Assembly: GCA_013361785.1 (NCBI GenBank)
Contig: JABFXK010000086.1
Location: 1-35,940 of the forward strand
Length of the DNA stretch: 35,940 nt
Origin: Sphingomonas sp.
GTDB taxonomy: Bacteria; Pseudomonadota; Alphaproteobacteria; Sphingomonadales; Sphingomonadaceae
Direction of reading: 5' to 3'
Part shown: one piece after another, positions 20,705 to 30,401 of the stretch
How the letters are laid out: each line of letters starts with the position of its first letter
How positions within the stretch are numbered: position 1 is the first letter of the stretch
Made by a program: the position numbers and the translations under genes
The notes under the pieces: model-generated
What the model was told of the DNA's origin: nothing
The model's database searches: none
The model's input: only the letters and a program-made list of their open reading frames with translations

Positions 20705-21124
20705 ATGCTCCGGCAGGCCAGCACCACCTTGTCGATTCGCGCGAGTCGCGCCGGGCTGCATGAATTTACCGATGACGTGCAGCATTTCGTCGCCGACAGC
20801 GGAATTCGCGAGGGTCTGCTGACCCTCTTCTGCCGTCACACTTCGGCGTCTCTTATCATTCAGGAGAATGCCGCGCCGGCAGCGCGGCACGACCTCGAAG
20901 CCTATTTCGAGCGCATCGCTCCCGAAGGCGCGGGATACGAGCATGACGACGAAGGACCCGACGACATGCCCGCGCACCTCCGGACAGCGCTCACCGCGAC
21001 GCAGCTTTCCATTCCCGTGAAGGACCGAAGGCCCGCGCTCGGCACGTGGCAGGGCATCTTCTTGTTCGAGCACCGCCGTAACACCCCCGAGCGCCAGATC
21101 GCGCTCCACCTGATCGGCGAATGA
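20705..21124 (+). CDS. YjbQ family protein (secondary thiamine-phosphate synthase enzyme)
   Basis: CRHTSASLIIQENAAPAARHDLE, LGTWQGIFLFEHR. Confidence 0.92.
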   Translation: MLRQASTTLSIRASRAGLHEFTDDVQHFVADSGIREGLLTLFCRHTSASLIIQENAAPAARHDLEAYFERIAPEGAGYEHDDEGPDDMPAHLRTALTATQLSIPVKDRRPALGTWQGIFLFEHRRNTPERQIALHLIGE

Positions 21125-21603
21125 GCCTCGCTTCGGTTCGGCAGTGGCTCGCTGAGAACGCGCCTGACCTCCGGCTGATCGAGGTCGAGGAAACCACCGC
21201 GACAGTCGATACGGCGGCGAAGGCCCTCGGAGTGGAACCGGGGCGGATCGCGAAAACCTTGGCAGTGCGTGCGGGCGAGCATCTCTTCCTGCTCTGCACG
21301 CGTGGCGACGCCCGGCTCGACAACCGCAAATGCAAGGACGAGTTCGGCGCGCGGCCACGGATGCTCGGGCCCGAAGAGACGTTCGAGGTGACCGGTCACC
21401 CGGTCGGCGGCGTCTGCCCGTTCGGGCTCAAGAACCCGCTGCCGGTCTATGTCGACGTTTCGCTCCAGACGTTCGAGGTCGTCTATCCGGCTGGCGGGTC
21501 GCTCAACACTTCGGTTGAAGTGCCGACCGACCGCCTGTTCGAGCTCGTAGGGAAGCGCTGGGTCGACCTATGCCGGCTGCCGGAGGAAGCGGTCGGGGAG
21601 TAG
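21121..21603 (+). CDS. YbaK/EbsC-type aminoacyl-tRNA deacylase family protein
   Basis: AKTLAVRAGEHLFLLCTRGDARLDNRK, GHPVGGVCPFGLKNPLPVYVD. Confidence 0.9.
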   Translation: MSLASVRQWLAENAPDLRLIEVEETTATVDTAAKALGVEPGRIAKTLAVRAGEHLFLLCTRGDARLDNRKCKDEFGARPRMLGPEETFEVTGHPVGGVCPFGLKNPLPVYVDVSLQTFEVVYPAGGSLNTSVEVPTDRLFELVGKRWVDLCRLPEEAVGE

Positions 21604-22689
21604 GTCCTCCCTTGCGACGTCGGGTACCGGCCAGGCCGTGCCGCCGATCAGCGATTCGGCGATCGCTGCCATTGCCGGCGAGGTCTGGAGCCCGAAGCCC
21701 CCCTGCCCCGCCAGCCAGAAGAACCCTTCCGAGTCCGGCGCAAAGCCGACCGCCGGGTGCCGGTCGGACGTGAAGGTGCGGAGGCCGGCCCATTTGCTGT
21801 GGATCTGCCGGACCTCGACAGTCGTACGCTCACCCATTCGGTAGGCGGCGAGCGCGACTTCATATTCGTCGGGCTGGGCGTCGGTCGCCTCGCTCGGCAC
21901 CTCGTCCATCGGCGAGGCGAAGAGGCGCCCGCTCTCCGACCCGAAATAGAGCTCGTCTCCGATCGTCTTGGTGAACGGCAGATGCTCGAGGTCAGTGCCC
22001 GCGGGCGCGTCGAAGGTGATGATCGTTCGGCGTTTGGGCTCGAGGCCGATCGGCTGCACTCCGGCGAGCTCGGCAATGCGATCGGCCCACGAACCGGCGG
22101 CGTTGACGAGGGTCGGAACGAAAAAGCGTTCGCCTTTTTCGCTCGTCACGGCCCACGTCGCCCCTTCCCGGGCGATCGCCGCGATCCGGTGCCCGGTATG
22201 CAGTTCGCCCCCGCGGCTCCTCAGCTTGCGCAGATTGCCTTGGAGGAGCGCGTGCGGATCGAGCCGTGTCCCGTTGAGGTCTGCGATGCCGTGCCGCGCA
22301 TCTTCCCTGAGCAGCGGGCAAAGCGTGTGCACACCCGCGGCATCGAGCCGCTCGAGTGTCGCGAAATGCGAGATTTCGGCGTCGAGCTTGTCGAGCGCCT
22401 CGCGTTCGTCCTCGCGGGCATGGACCAGGACCGGCGTGCGCCGGCCGAGCGGCACGTCGCTGAAGCCGTCGGGCGGCTCGTCGAAGAAGGGTCGGCTCGC
22501 GAGCGTCAGCGCCCTGACGAGCCGGTCGCCGAGCGCATAATGGACCATGGTCGCGCTTCGCCCCGACGAATGAAAGCCGATCTGCTCTTCGGCCTCGAGG
22601 ACCGTCACTCGAGCATGGCTCGACAGCGCGGCGGCGGCGGAAAGGCCGGCAATCCCCCCGCCGATGACGAGGATGTCGGGCGACGTCAC
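21568..22689 (-). CDS. FAD-dependent oxidoreductase (DAO family)
   Basis: DILVIGGGIAGLSAAAALSSHARVTVLEAEEQIGFHSSGRSA; GTG start overlapping the pntA1 stop. Confidence 0.9.
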   Translation of the reverse strand: MTSPDILVIGGGIAGLSAAAALSSHARVTVLEAEEQIGFHSSGRSATMVHYALGDRLVRALTLASRPFFDEPPDGFSDVPLGRRTPVLVHAREDEREALDKLDAEISHFATLERLDAAGVHTLCPLLREDARHGIADLNGTRLDPHALLQGNLRKLRSRGGELHTGHRIAAIAREGATWAVTSEKGERFFVPTLVNAAGSWADRIAELAGVQPIGLEPKRRTIITFDAPAGTDLEHLPFTKTIGDELYFGSESGRLFASPMDEVPSEATDAQPDEYEVALAAYRMGERTTVEVRQIHSKWAGLRTFTSDRHPAVGFAPDSEGFFWLAGQGGFGLQTSPAMAAIAESLIGGTAWPVPDVAREDLLPDRFLRQPA

Positions 22690-23813
22690 GCGGCGGTCAG
22701 CCGCTCGTTCACGACCTTGCCGTCCTGCGTGAGGCGGATCGCCTTCACGATCTCGTCGTCGTCGGGAAGCAGCGGCCGTCCCTGTTCCTTGTCCCAGAAG
22801 GCGCTGAGGAAATTGTAGAGGTTGCGGGCGAACAGCGCCGAGGCGTCCGCAGCGAGGCTCCGCGCGAGGTTCGACGCGCCGATGATGGCCACGCCGTGCT
22901 TGTCGACGCGCTCTCCGCTGACGGTCCCCTCGACGTTGCCGCCCGCCTCCGCGGCGAGGTCGACGATGATGCTGCCCGGCCGCATCGACGCGACCTGCGC
23001 ATCGCTGATCAGCCGCGGCGCTGGCTTGCCAGGGATCAGCGCGGTCGTGATGACGATGTCCTGCTTCGCGATATGGCCGGAGACCAGCTCCGCCTGGGCC
23101 TTCTGATATTCGGGCGACATCTCCGTCGCGTAACCGCCCGCGCCTTCGCCTTCGATCCCCGCGACATTCTCGACGAAGATCGGCTTCGCGCCGAGCGACT
23201 GGATCTGCTCCTTTGTCGCCGAGCGCACGTCGGTGGCGCTGACCTGCGCACCGAGGCGCTTGGCCGTCGCGATCGCCTGCAGGCCGGCGACTCCGACTCC
23301 CATCACGAAGACCTTGGCCGGGCTGATCGTCCCCGCCGCCGTCATCATCATCGGGAAGGCGCGGCCGTAAGCCGACGCGGCGTCGACCACCGCCTTGTAG
23401 CCGCCGAGGTTGGACTGGGAGGAGAGGATGTCCATCGACTGGGCGCGAGTGATGCGCGGCATCCACTCCATCGCCAGCGCCTCCAGGCCTGCCGCGGCAT
23501 AGGCATTGATACGCTCAGCCGAGCGTGCCGGATCGAGTGCGCCAACGAGGAGCGCTCCCTTGCCGGCGCCCGCTACCGATTCCGGATCCGGGCCGTTGAT
23601 GCACAAGATCACTCCGGCGCCCTTGAGCACATCCTTGCGTGCGGCGACCTTGGCGCCCGCATGGTCGAAATCGGAATCGGAGATCGAGGCACTTGCGCCA
23701 GCGCCCGTTTCCACCGCCATCTCGGCACCGAGGGCTGCGAACTTCTTCACGGTCTCGGGAGTCGCGGCGCAACGCGTCTCGCCGGCCGCCTCCTTCAGGA
23801 CCGCGATCTTCAT
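22686..23813 (-). CDS. pntAA: NAD(P) transhydrogenase subunit alpha part 1
   Basis: MKIAVLKEAAGETRCAATPETVKKFAALGAEMAVETGAG, VFVMGVGVAGLQAIATAKRLGAQVSATDVR. Confidence 0.96.
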   Translation of the reverse strand: MKIAVLKEAAGETRCAATPETVKKFAALGAEMAVETGAGASASISDSDFDHAGAKVAARKDVLKGAGVILCINGPDPESVAGAGKGALLVGALDPARSAERINAYAAAGLEALAMEWMPRITRAQSMDILSSQSNLGGYKAVVDAASAYGRAFPMMMTAAGTISPAKVFVMGVGVAGLQAIATAKRLGAQVSATDVRSATKEQIQSLGAKPIFVENVAGIEGEGAGGYATEMSPEYQKAQAELVSGHIAKQDIVITTALIPGKPAPRLISDAQVASMRPGSIIVDLAAEAGGNVEGTVSGERVDKHGVAIIGASNLARSLAADASALFARNLYNFLSAFWDKEQGRPLLPDDDEIVKAIRLTQDGKVVNERLTAA

Positions 23814-23823
23814 CCGTGAAGGC

Positions 23824-23985
23824 TTACCAATAGGCCTTGATGAAGATCAGCGAGAAAATGCCGATAACCAGGCACACGATCGCGCCCCTGAACATCAGCT
23901 TCGTGAAGCGCTCATAATCGCGGACGTGAACGGCGACGTCCTGCGTGGGCGGGCTGACAAGCAGCGGCTCTTCCTCGGCCATCAT
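23824..23985 (-). CDS. aa3-type cytochrome c oxidase subunit IV-like small protein
   Basis: MMAEEEPLLVSPPTQDVAVHVRDYERFTKLMFRGAIVCLVIGIFSLIFIKAYW, single TM. Confidence 0.75.
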   Translation of the reverse strand: MMAEEEPLLVSPPTQDVAVHVRDYERFTKLMFRGAIVCLVIGIFSLIFIKAYW

Positions 23986-24117
23986 TGATCCCTTTTCGTC
24001 GATTGCGGGTTGGCCGCGTCCATAACAAGGCAAGCCGCGCTCCCCAAGCCCCGTCGGATGTCGGCTTAAGGCCCCCTTTACTCCTTAGGGCCTAGGCTGC
24101 GGCTCGAAAGACGAAAA

Positions 24118-25557
24118 ATGCGCGAAGAACCCACACGCTCGCTCCTGCTTCTCGACTCCAACGCCGACGAGCGGCGGCTGATTGCGGCCATTGCGGCGCG
24201 CGCCGGTTGGAGCGTCGTGGGCGCCGCTGATGACGAGCTTGCCGTGGCGCTGCTGCAGGGTCCGCACGGGCGCGAGGTGCAGGCCGCGATCTTCGGCAGC
24301 TGGGATGTCGACGACGCGCCCGCGCTGATCGAGGTGCTGCGCGAGCACCGGCCAAACCTCCCGGTGATCGTGCTCTCGCACAGCGACACCGTTTCCACCG
24401 CGGTCGAGGCGATGCGCGCCGGCGCCTCGGATTTCCTCGTGCGGCCGGTCGCGCCGGAGCGGCTGCTCGAGGCGCTTGCCGCCAATGCCGATCGTCGTCG
24501 AGCCTCAGGCGAGCTGGCGCCGGTCTCAGAAAAGCTCGCGCCGCCGCTCGAACTCGAGCAGCTGGTCGGGTCGGCACCTGAATTTCGTGCCGCCCTCGCG
24601 ATCGCTGCCAAGTCCGCCCGCAACCGCCTCCCGGTCCTGGTTCTTGGGGAGCCCGGCACCGGTAAAGAGACGGTCGCGCGCGCGATCCACGCTGCCAGCC
24701 TTCGGAACAAGGGGCCGCTGCTCAGCCTCGACTGCAAGGCGATTCCCGCGAACATCATCGACAGCGAGCTGTTCGGCCATGAGAAAGGCGCATTCGCAGG
24801 CGCCTTCGCTCCAAAGACGGGCAAGCTCGTCCAGGCTGATGGCGGCACCTTGATCCTCGACGAGATCGCAGCGCTCCCGTCCGAGACTCAGGAACGGCTC
24901 GACCGAATGCTCGCGACGGGCGAGGTGCGGCCGGTAGGGCTGAACGGCAGTCACTCGGTGGACGTCCGAGTCATCGCCACCAGCAGCCGCCCGCTTCCCG
25001 ACGAGTTCAACCCCGGTCTTGCCGAGCGGATCGGGGCGACCACCGTATCCCTGCCGCCGCTTCGCGAACGCAGCAGCGACATTCCGGCACTCACCAAGCA
25101 TCTGCTCAGCCGGGTGGCCGAACAGGCCGATCTAAAGCCGCTTTCGATCGGCGACGACGCGCTCGCGCTGCTGATGCGCTACGGCTGGCCCGGCAACGTC
25201 CGCCAGCTCGCCGGCGTGCTGTTCCGAGCGGCGCTGCAGTGCGAGGGTCGCTCGCTCACCGCCGAGCATTTCCCGCATATCGCGGTGCAGTCGCGCTTCA
25301 CCAGCCGGCGCACCGACTTTGCTCCGACGCTCAGCAAAACGCGGAGCGAAGAAGCGATTGCCGGAGCTCCGGGCGTCACCCTTTATACGGCGGACGGCCA
25401 CCTTCGGCCGCTCGATGAGATCGAAGCCGACATCATTCGCCTCGCCATCGGCCATTACCGCGGGCGGATGAGCGAAGTTGCCCGCCGGCTCGGGATCGGC
25501 CGTTCAACGCTCTACCGGAAGCTCGGCGGCCTCGGGATCGACACGACCGCGGCTTAA
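24118..25557 (+). CDS. NtrC-type AAA+ enhancer-binding transcriptional regulator with degenerate receiver and Fis-type HTH
   Basis: GEPGTGKETVARAIH, ELFGHEKGAFAGAFAPKTGKLVQADGGTLILDEI, LPPLRERSSDIP, RRLGIGRSTLYRKL. Confidence 0.93.
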   Translation: MREEPTRSLLLLDSNADERRLIAAIAARAGWSVVGAADDELAVALLQGPHGREVQAAIFGSWDVDDAPALIEVLREHRPNLPVIVLSHSDTVSTAVEAMRAGASDFLVRPVAPERLLEALAANADRRRASGELAPVSEKLAPPLELEQLVGSAPEFRAALAIAAKSARNRLPVLVLGEPGTGKETVARAIHAASLRNKGPLLSLDCKAIPANIIDSELFGHEKGAFAGAFAPKTGKLVQADGGTLILDEIAALPSETQERLDRMLATGEVRPVGLNGSHSVDVRVIATSSRPLPDEFNPGLAERIGATTVSLPPLRERSSDIPALTKHLLSRVAEQADLKPLSIGDDALALLMRYGWPGNVRQLAGVLFRAALQCEGRSLTAEHFPHIAVQSRFTSRRTDFAPTLSKTRSEEAIAGAPGVTLYTADGHLRPLDEIEADIIRLAIGHYRGRMSEVARRLGIGRSTLYRKLGGLGIDTTAA

Positions 25558-26024
25558 GCGCCTCCAAGCGCCTCCAGCAGAATGCCATAGGCTATCGCAT
25601 AGATGTGCGGTCGCTTGCTCGCGCGCGGACCGGCGATATTGAGCCGGTGCGGTCGAATGGCGGCGATCCAATCGGAAATGGCCCCTGCCGCGGCATCCTC
25701 GTCGAGCGAGTCGACATCGACAATCAGCAGCGGCTTTCCGGCTTTCCGCGCGGTTTCCGCCGTGAGAAGCGTGCCGCCTTCGCATTCGCCCCGAGTAATG
25801 ATGAGCGTCGCGTCCGACTTTCTTACGTTCAATTTCGTCCGCTTCGAGGGTGCCGGTCTCTCGGTCTCGACAATTCCTACATAATCGCCGGGCAGCGGGC
25901 CTTGCTCGGTCCAACGGCCGTGCGGGATATAGCCTCCGTAGGGCAATCCGAGCTTTCGGGCGACGTCGAGGGCCGCGCGGTCGACGCCGGTCTGGCCGCC
26001 GCTGACGATCGTCAAGGCGGTCAC
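25554..26024 (-). CDS. Putative molybdenum carrier-like protein (Rossmann-like)
   Basis: TIVSGGQTGVDRAALDVARKLGLPYGGYIPHGRWTEQGPLP; SDATLIITRGECEGGTLLT. Confidence 0.8.
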   Translation of the reverse strand: MTALTIVSGGQTGVDRAALDVARKLGLPYGGYIPHGRWTEQGPLPGDYVGIVETERPAPSKRTKLNVRKSDATLIITRGECEGGTLLTAETARKAGKPLLIVDVDSLDEDAAAGAISDWIAAIRPHRLNIAGPRASKRPHIYAIAYGILLEALGGA

Positions 26025-27094
26025 CCAGCGCGCGGGGTCAGCGCCTGGTCGCGCATTCCGCGCCAGATTCGCAGCGCCTGCACCGTTTCGAAGACGTCGT
26101 GGACGCGGACAATCTGCACGCCCTGTTCCACGGACTTGAGCGCGAAGGCGATGCTTCCGCCGAGGCGGCGGTCGGCCGGGGCTTCGCCGGAGAGCGCGCC
26201 GACCGTGCGCTTGCGGCTTGTGCCGATCACCAGCGGGCAGCCGAGTGAATGGAATAGCGCGAGCCCGTTCATCAGCTCGAGATTGTGGCCGACGTTCTTG
26301 CCGAAGCCGAAACCCGGATCGACGAGGATACGTTCGCGCTTGATCCCTGCCGCCTCGGCAGCCGCGATCCGCTCCTCAAGCCATTCATAGACTTCGACAA
26401 GCACGTCGTCGTAGCGCGGGTCGTCCTGCATCGTCTCCGGCGGACCCTTGTGGTGCATCAGAACGACGGGAACACCGGATGCGGCGACCACTCCGGTCGA
26501 GCGGCCGTCGTAGGTCAGCGCCGACACATCGTTGATCATCCGCGCGCCGGCTTGAATCGCTGCCGTCATGACGTCAGCCTTGCGGGTGTCGACCGACACC
26601 GCCGCGCCGCCGCCTGCGAGCTGACGGATCACGGGTATGACACGCTCGATTTCGTCCCCTTCCCACACGAGCCTGGCGCCCGGACGGGTGGACTCACCGC
26701 CGACGTCGATGATTGCGGCTCCCTGCGCAGACATTTGCATCCCGGCTTCGGCCGCGGCCGCGGAATCGGCGAACTGGCCACCGTCGGAGAAACTGTCGGG
26801 GGTGGCGTTGACGATTCCCATCACCTGCGGCTGGTCGAGGCGGATCGTGCGCTCGCCCATCTGCAACGGCCCTCGTGGCGACGTGAGCGCCTTCCATTGC
26901 GCTGCCATGTCGTCGTCGAAGCGGTCCTCGATGCCTTCAATGGGCACTAGTTCGGTCGAGGTTCGCTCGTGGGCCTCGACCCGAAGCAGCTCGACCGCGG
27001 CGAACCAGCTCATCCCTCCGGCGAGCCGCGCCACTTTGCCGTCGTGCCCGAACGGCGAATCGACGAAGCCGGTGGGCCTGAGAAGCGTGCGCAT
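26021..27094 (-). CDS. folP: Dihydropteroate synthase
   Basis: QVMGIVNATPDSFSDGGQF, DVGGESTRPGA, VSVDTRKADV, ILVDPGFGFGKNVGHNLELM. Confidence 0.96.
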   Translation of the reverse strand: MRTLLRPTGFVDSPFGHDGKVARLAGGMSWFAAVELLRVEAHERTSTELVPIEGIEDRFDDDMAAQWKALTSPRGPLQMGERTIRLDQPQVMGIVNATPDSFSDGGQFADSAAAAEAGMQMSAQGAAIIDVGGESTRPGARLVWEGDEIERVIPVIRQLAGGGAAVSVDTRKADVMTAAIQAGARMINDVSALTYDGRSTGVVAASGVPVVLMHHKGPPETMQDDPRYDDVLVEVYEWLEERIAAAEAAGIKRERILVDPGFGFGKNVGHNLELMNGLALFHSLGCPLVIGTSRKRTVGALSGEAPADRRLGGSIAFALKSVEQGVQIVRVHDVFETVQALRIWRGMRDQALTPRAG

Positions 27095-27101
27095 GGCCGC
27101 G

Positions 27102-28250
<1,149 letters not shown>

Positions 28251-28332
28251 TTACTCAAGCCGCAAAGGGTGAGTCAGGCGGGAGTCGCGGTCAAGCAGAC
28301 AACGGTTAACGCGACGCTGCGGACGCCTAGGG

Positions 28333-29064
28333 TTAGGCTGCGGCGGGCGGCAAACCTACAAGATGTTGAGTCTCGATGATCTCGATGGACTCAACCGCTG
28401 GTGTGTGTGGCGCGGAAGACTCGCTTGTGCCGATTTCTTCGAACACCAGCTCGGGCTGCTTGTCGCCATCGATTGCGGCGCGGACTTTCGGAAAGCTTCG
28501 GCGGTGGAGCGGCGTCGGGCCGAGCGCGTGAAGCGCACGCCAATGCTCGGGCGTTCCGTAGCCTCTATTCGTCTCCCACCCGTAGCCGGGATATTCGCGG
28601 GCAAGATCGGCCATGATCCGGTCGCGGGTGACCTTGGCAATGATCGAAGCGGCGGCGATCGAGCGGCATTTGGCGTCCCCATCGACGATTGCCTTGGAGG
28701 GCCGCTGCCACTTCGGGCAGGCATTGCCGTCGACCAGCACCCAGGCGGGCTCAAGGCCCAGCGCCTCGACCGCGCGAGCCATCGCCAGCATGCGGGCCCA
28801 ATAGATGTTGAGCTGGTCGATTTCCTCGACGCTCGCGATTCCGACCGCCCAAGCGGAGCATTTCACCAGCTTGGCGTAGAGCGCCTCGCGCTTTTCGATC
28901 GGCAGGTTCTTCGAATCGTCGATCCCGCGGGGAAATTTGCTGCGGTCGAGGATGCAGGCGCCCGCGACCACCGGCCCCGCTAGCGGAGCGCATCCCGCCT
29001 CGTCGACCCCGGCGAGCGGCTGCGGATAGTCGAGCTCGAGCTTGAAGGAACAGCGCCGCGGCAT
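28333..29064 (-). CDS. rnhB: Ribonuclease HII
   Basis: LAGVDEAGCAPLAGPVVAGACIL, AAASIIAKVTRDRIM, GYGWETNRGYGTPEH. Confidence 0.94.
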   Translation of the reverse strand: MPRRCSFKLELDYPQPLAGVDEAGCAPLAGPVVAGACILDRSKFPRGIDDSKNLPIEKREALYAKLVKCSAWAVGIASVEEIDQLNIYWARMLAMARAVEALGLEPAWVLVDGNACPKWQRPSKAIVDGDAKCRSIAAASIIAKVTRDRIMADLAREYPGYGWETNRGYGTPEHWRALHALGPTPLHRRSFPKVRAAIDGDKQPELVFEEIGTSESSAPHTPAVESIEIIETQHLVGLPPAAA

Positions 29065-29134
29065 CGAGTCGGACTCTTGCACCCGCGCGCGGGCGGCGGT
29101 CCAGACGCTCAGCCGACAGAAGCTGTGGAAAAGT

Positions 29135-30358
29135 CTAGTTTTCCATCCGCCAAGGCGGAAAGCGGCGCGCTTCGCCGGCCTTGTAAAAGAAGATGATGTT
29201 GCCGTCGGGGTCGCGGAGCCGCGCCTCGCGCCACATCCAGGGCTGGTTTCGGGGTCCGTGTTCGAACGCGATACCGCTGCGCGCGAGCTGCTCCACACGC
29301 TCGTCGAGGTCGTCGCACTCGAGGTAGATCGCGGTCGTCGCCTGGATCTTCTCGTGCGGGTCGATCTGTACGGAGAGCGTCACTCCGCCCGCGGTCTCGA
29401 AGCGCGCGTAGCCCGTGTCGGGACTGTCGATGATCTGCTTGAGGCCGAGGCTGCGGTAGAACTCGGTCGAGCGACGGTAATTGGTGCCTGTGACAGTGAC
29501 CTGATTGAGCCTCGGGCCGGCGCCGACGTCCAGGCGCACGTTCGACTGGCCGATCGGGCCAGCGCCATTCCCCAGCCCCGGCCCGTCATGGAGCGCAACG
29601 CGCACGAACTCGCGCGCGCGGGCGACCGCGTCGGAAAGGCTCGAACCCTGGGCGAGGAACAAAGCAATCGCGCTCGCCAGCGTGCAGCCGGTGCCGTGCG
29701 TGCTGGTCGTCTCGATCCGCTGGCCCTGCCAGCTCGTCATATTGTCTTCCTCGATGAGCGCGTCGGCCAGCGCGTTCCCCTCATCGTGGCCGCCTTTGAT
29801 CAGCACCGCGCAGCCATGCTCGCCGACGAGGTGAAGCGCGGCGGCGACCGGGTCTTCTTCGGAGGTGAGGCGCTTGAGCTCGGGCAGGTTGGGCGTCGCG
29901 ACCGTCGCCACGTCCATGAGCCGGCCGAAGGCGGCAATGGTGGAATCGTCCGCGAGCGAGCCGCCGCTGGTCGACGCCATGACCGGGTCGAACACGATTG
30001 GGAGCCCCGGCTGCGCCGCTTTCATTTCCTGCAGACGGCTCGCAACCTGCTTTGCCGCGAAGGCGCTTCCGATCATCCCGATCTTGACCGCATCGACCCC
30101 GATGTCGGCGACGACCGTGTCGATCTGCGCGAGGATCATCTCGGCGGGAATCGGGTGGATTGCGTCGACGCCGAGCGTATTTTGCGCGGTAACGGCCGTG
30201 ACAGCCGTCATCGGATGGCCGCCGAGCAAAGCAACGGTCTTGATGTCGGCCTGAATGCCTGCACCGCCTCCGGAATCGGAGCCGGCGATGATGAGGATGC
30301 GAGCCGTCGGCGTCACGCTACGCGCCTTCGACCCCTTTCCCGGGGCGAAGTTTTCCAT
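29135..30358 (-). CDS. thiD: Hydroxymethylpyrimidine/phosphomethylpyrimidine kinase fused to a C-terminal VOC (glyoxalase-like) domain
   Basis: ILIIAGSDSGGGAGIQADIKT, TSTHGTGCTLASAIA (ThiD), then NQVTVTGTNYRRSTEFYRSLGLKQII...LRDPDGNIIFFYKAG (VOC) in one frame. Confidence 0.9.
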   Translation of the reverse strand: MENFAPGKGSKARSVTPTARILIIAGSDSGGGAGIQADIKTVALLGGHPMTAVTAVTAQNTLGVDAIHPIPAEMILAQIDTVVADIGVDAVKIGMIGSAFAAKQVASRLQEMKAAQPGLPIVFDPVMASTSGGSLADDSTIAAFGRLMDVATVATPNLPELKRLTSEEDPVAAALHLVGEHGCAVLIKGGHDEGNALADALIEEDNMTSWQGQRIETTSTHGTGCTLASAIALFLAQGSSLSDAVARAREFVRVALHDGPGLGNGAGPIGQSNVRLDVGAGPRLNQVTVTGTNYRRSTEFYRSLGLKQIIDSPDTGYARFETAGGVTLSVQIDPHEKIQATTAIYLECDDLDERVEQLARSGIAFEHGPRNQPWMWREARLRDPDGNIIFFYKAGEARRFPPWRMEN

Positions 30359-30401
30359 GTGCACGGCAACGTCGTTAGGCCGACAATTACCAAGAAATGG
30401 T

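Noticed and set aside
21568-23466. 632-aa minus-strand ORF spanning pntAA and the DAO oxidoreductase
   Set aside because: Only the part from ~22689 down is the DAO protein; the upstream part is out-of-frame pntAA
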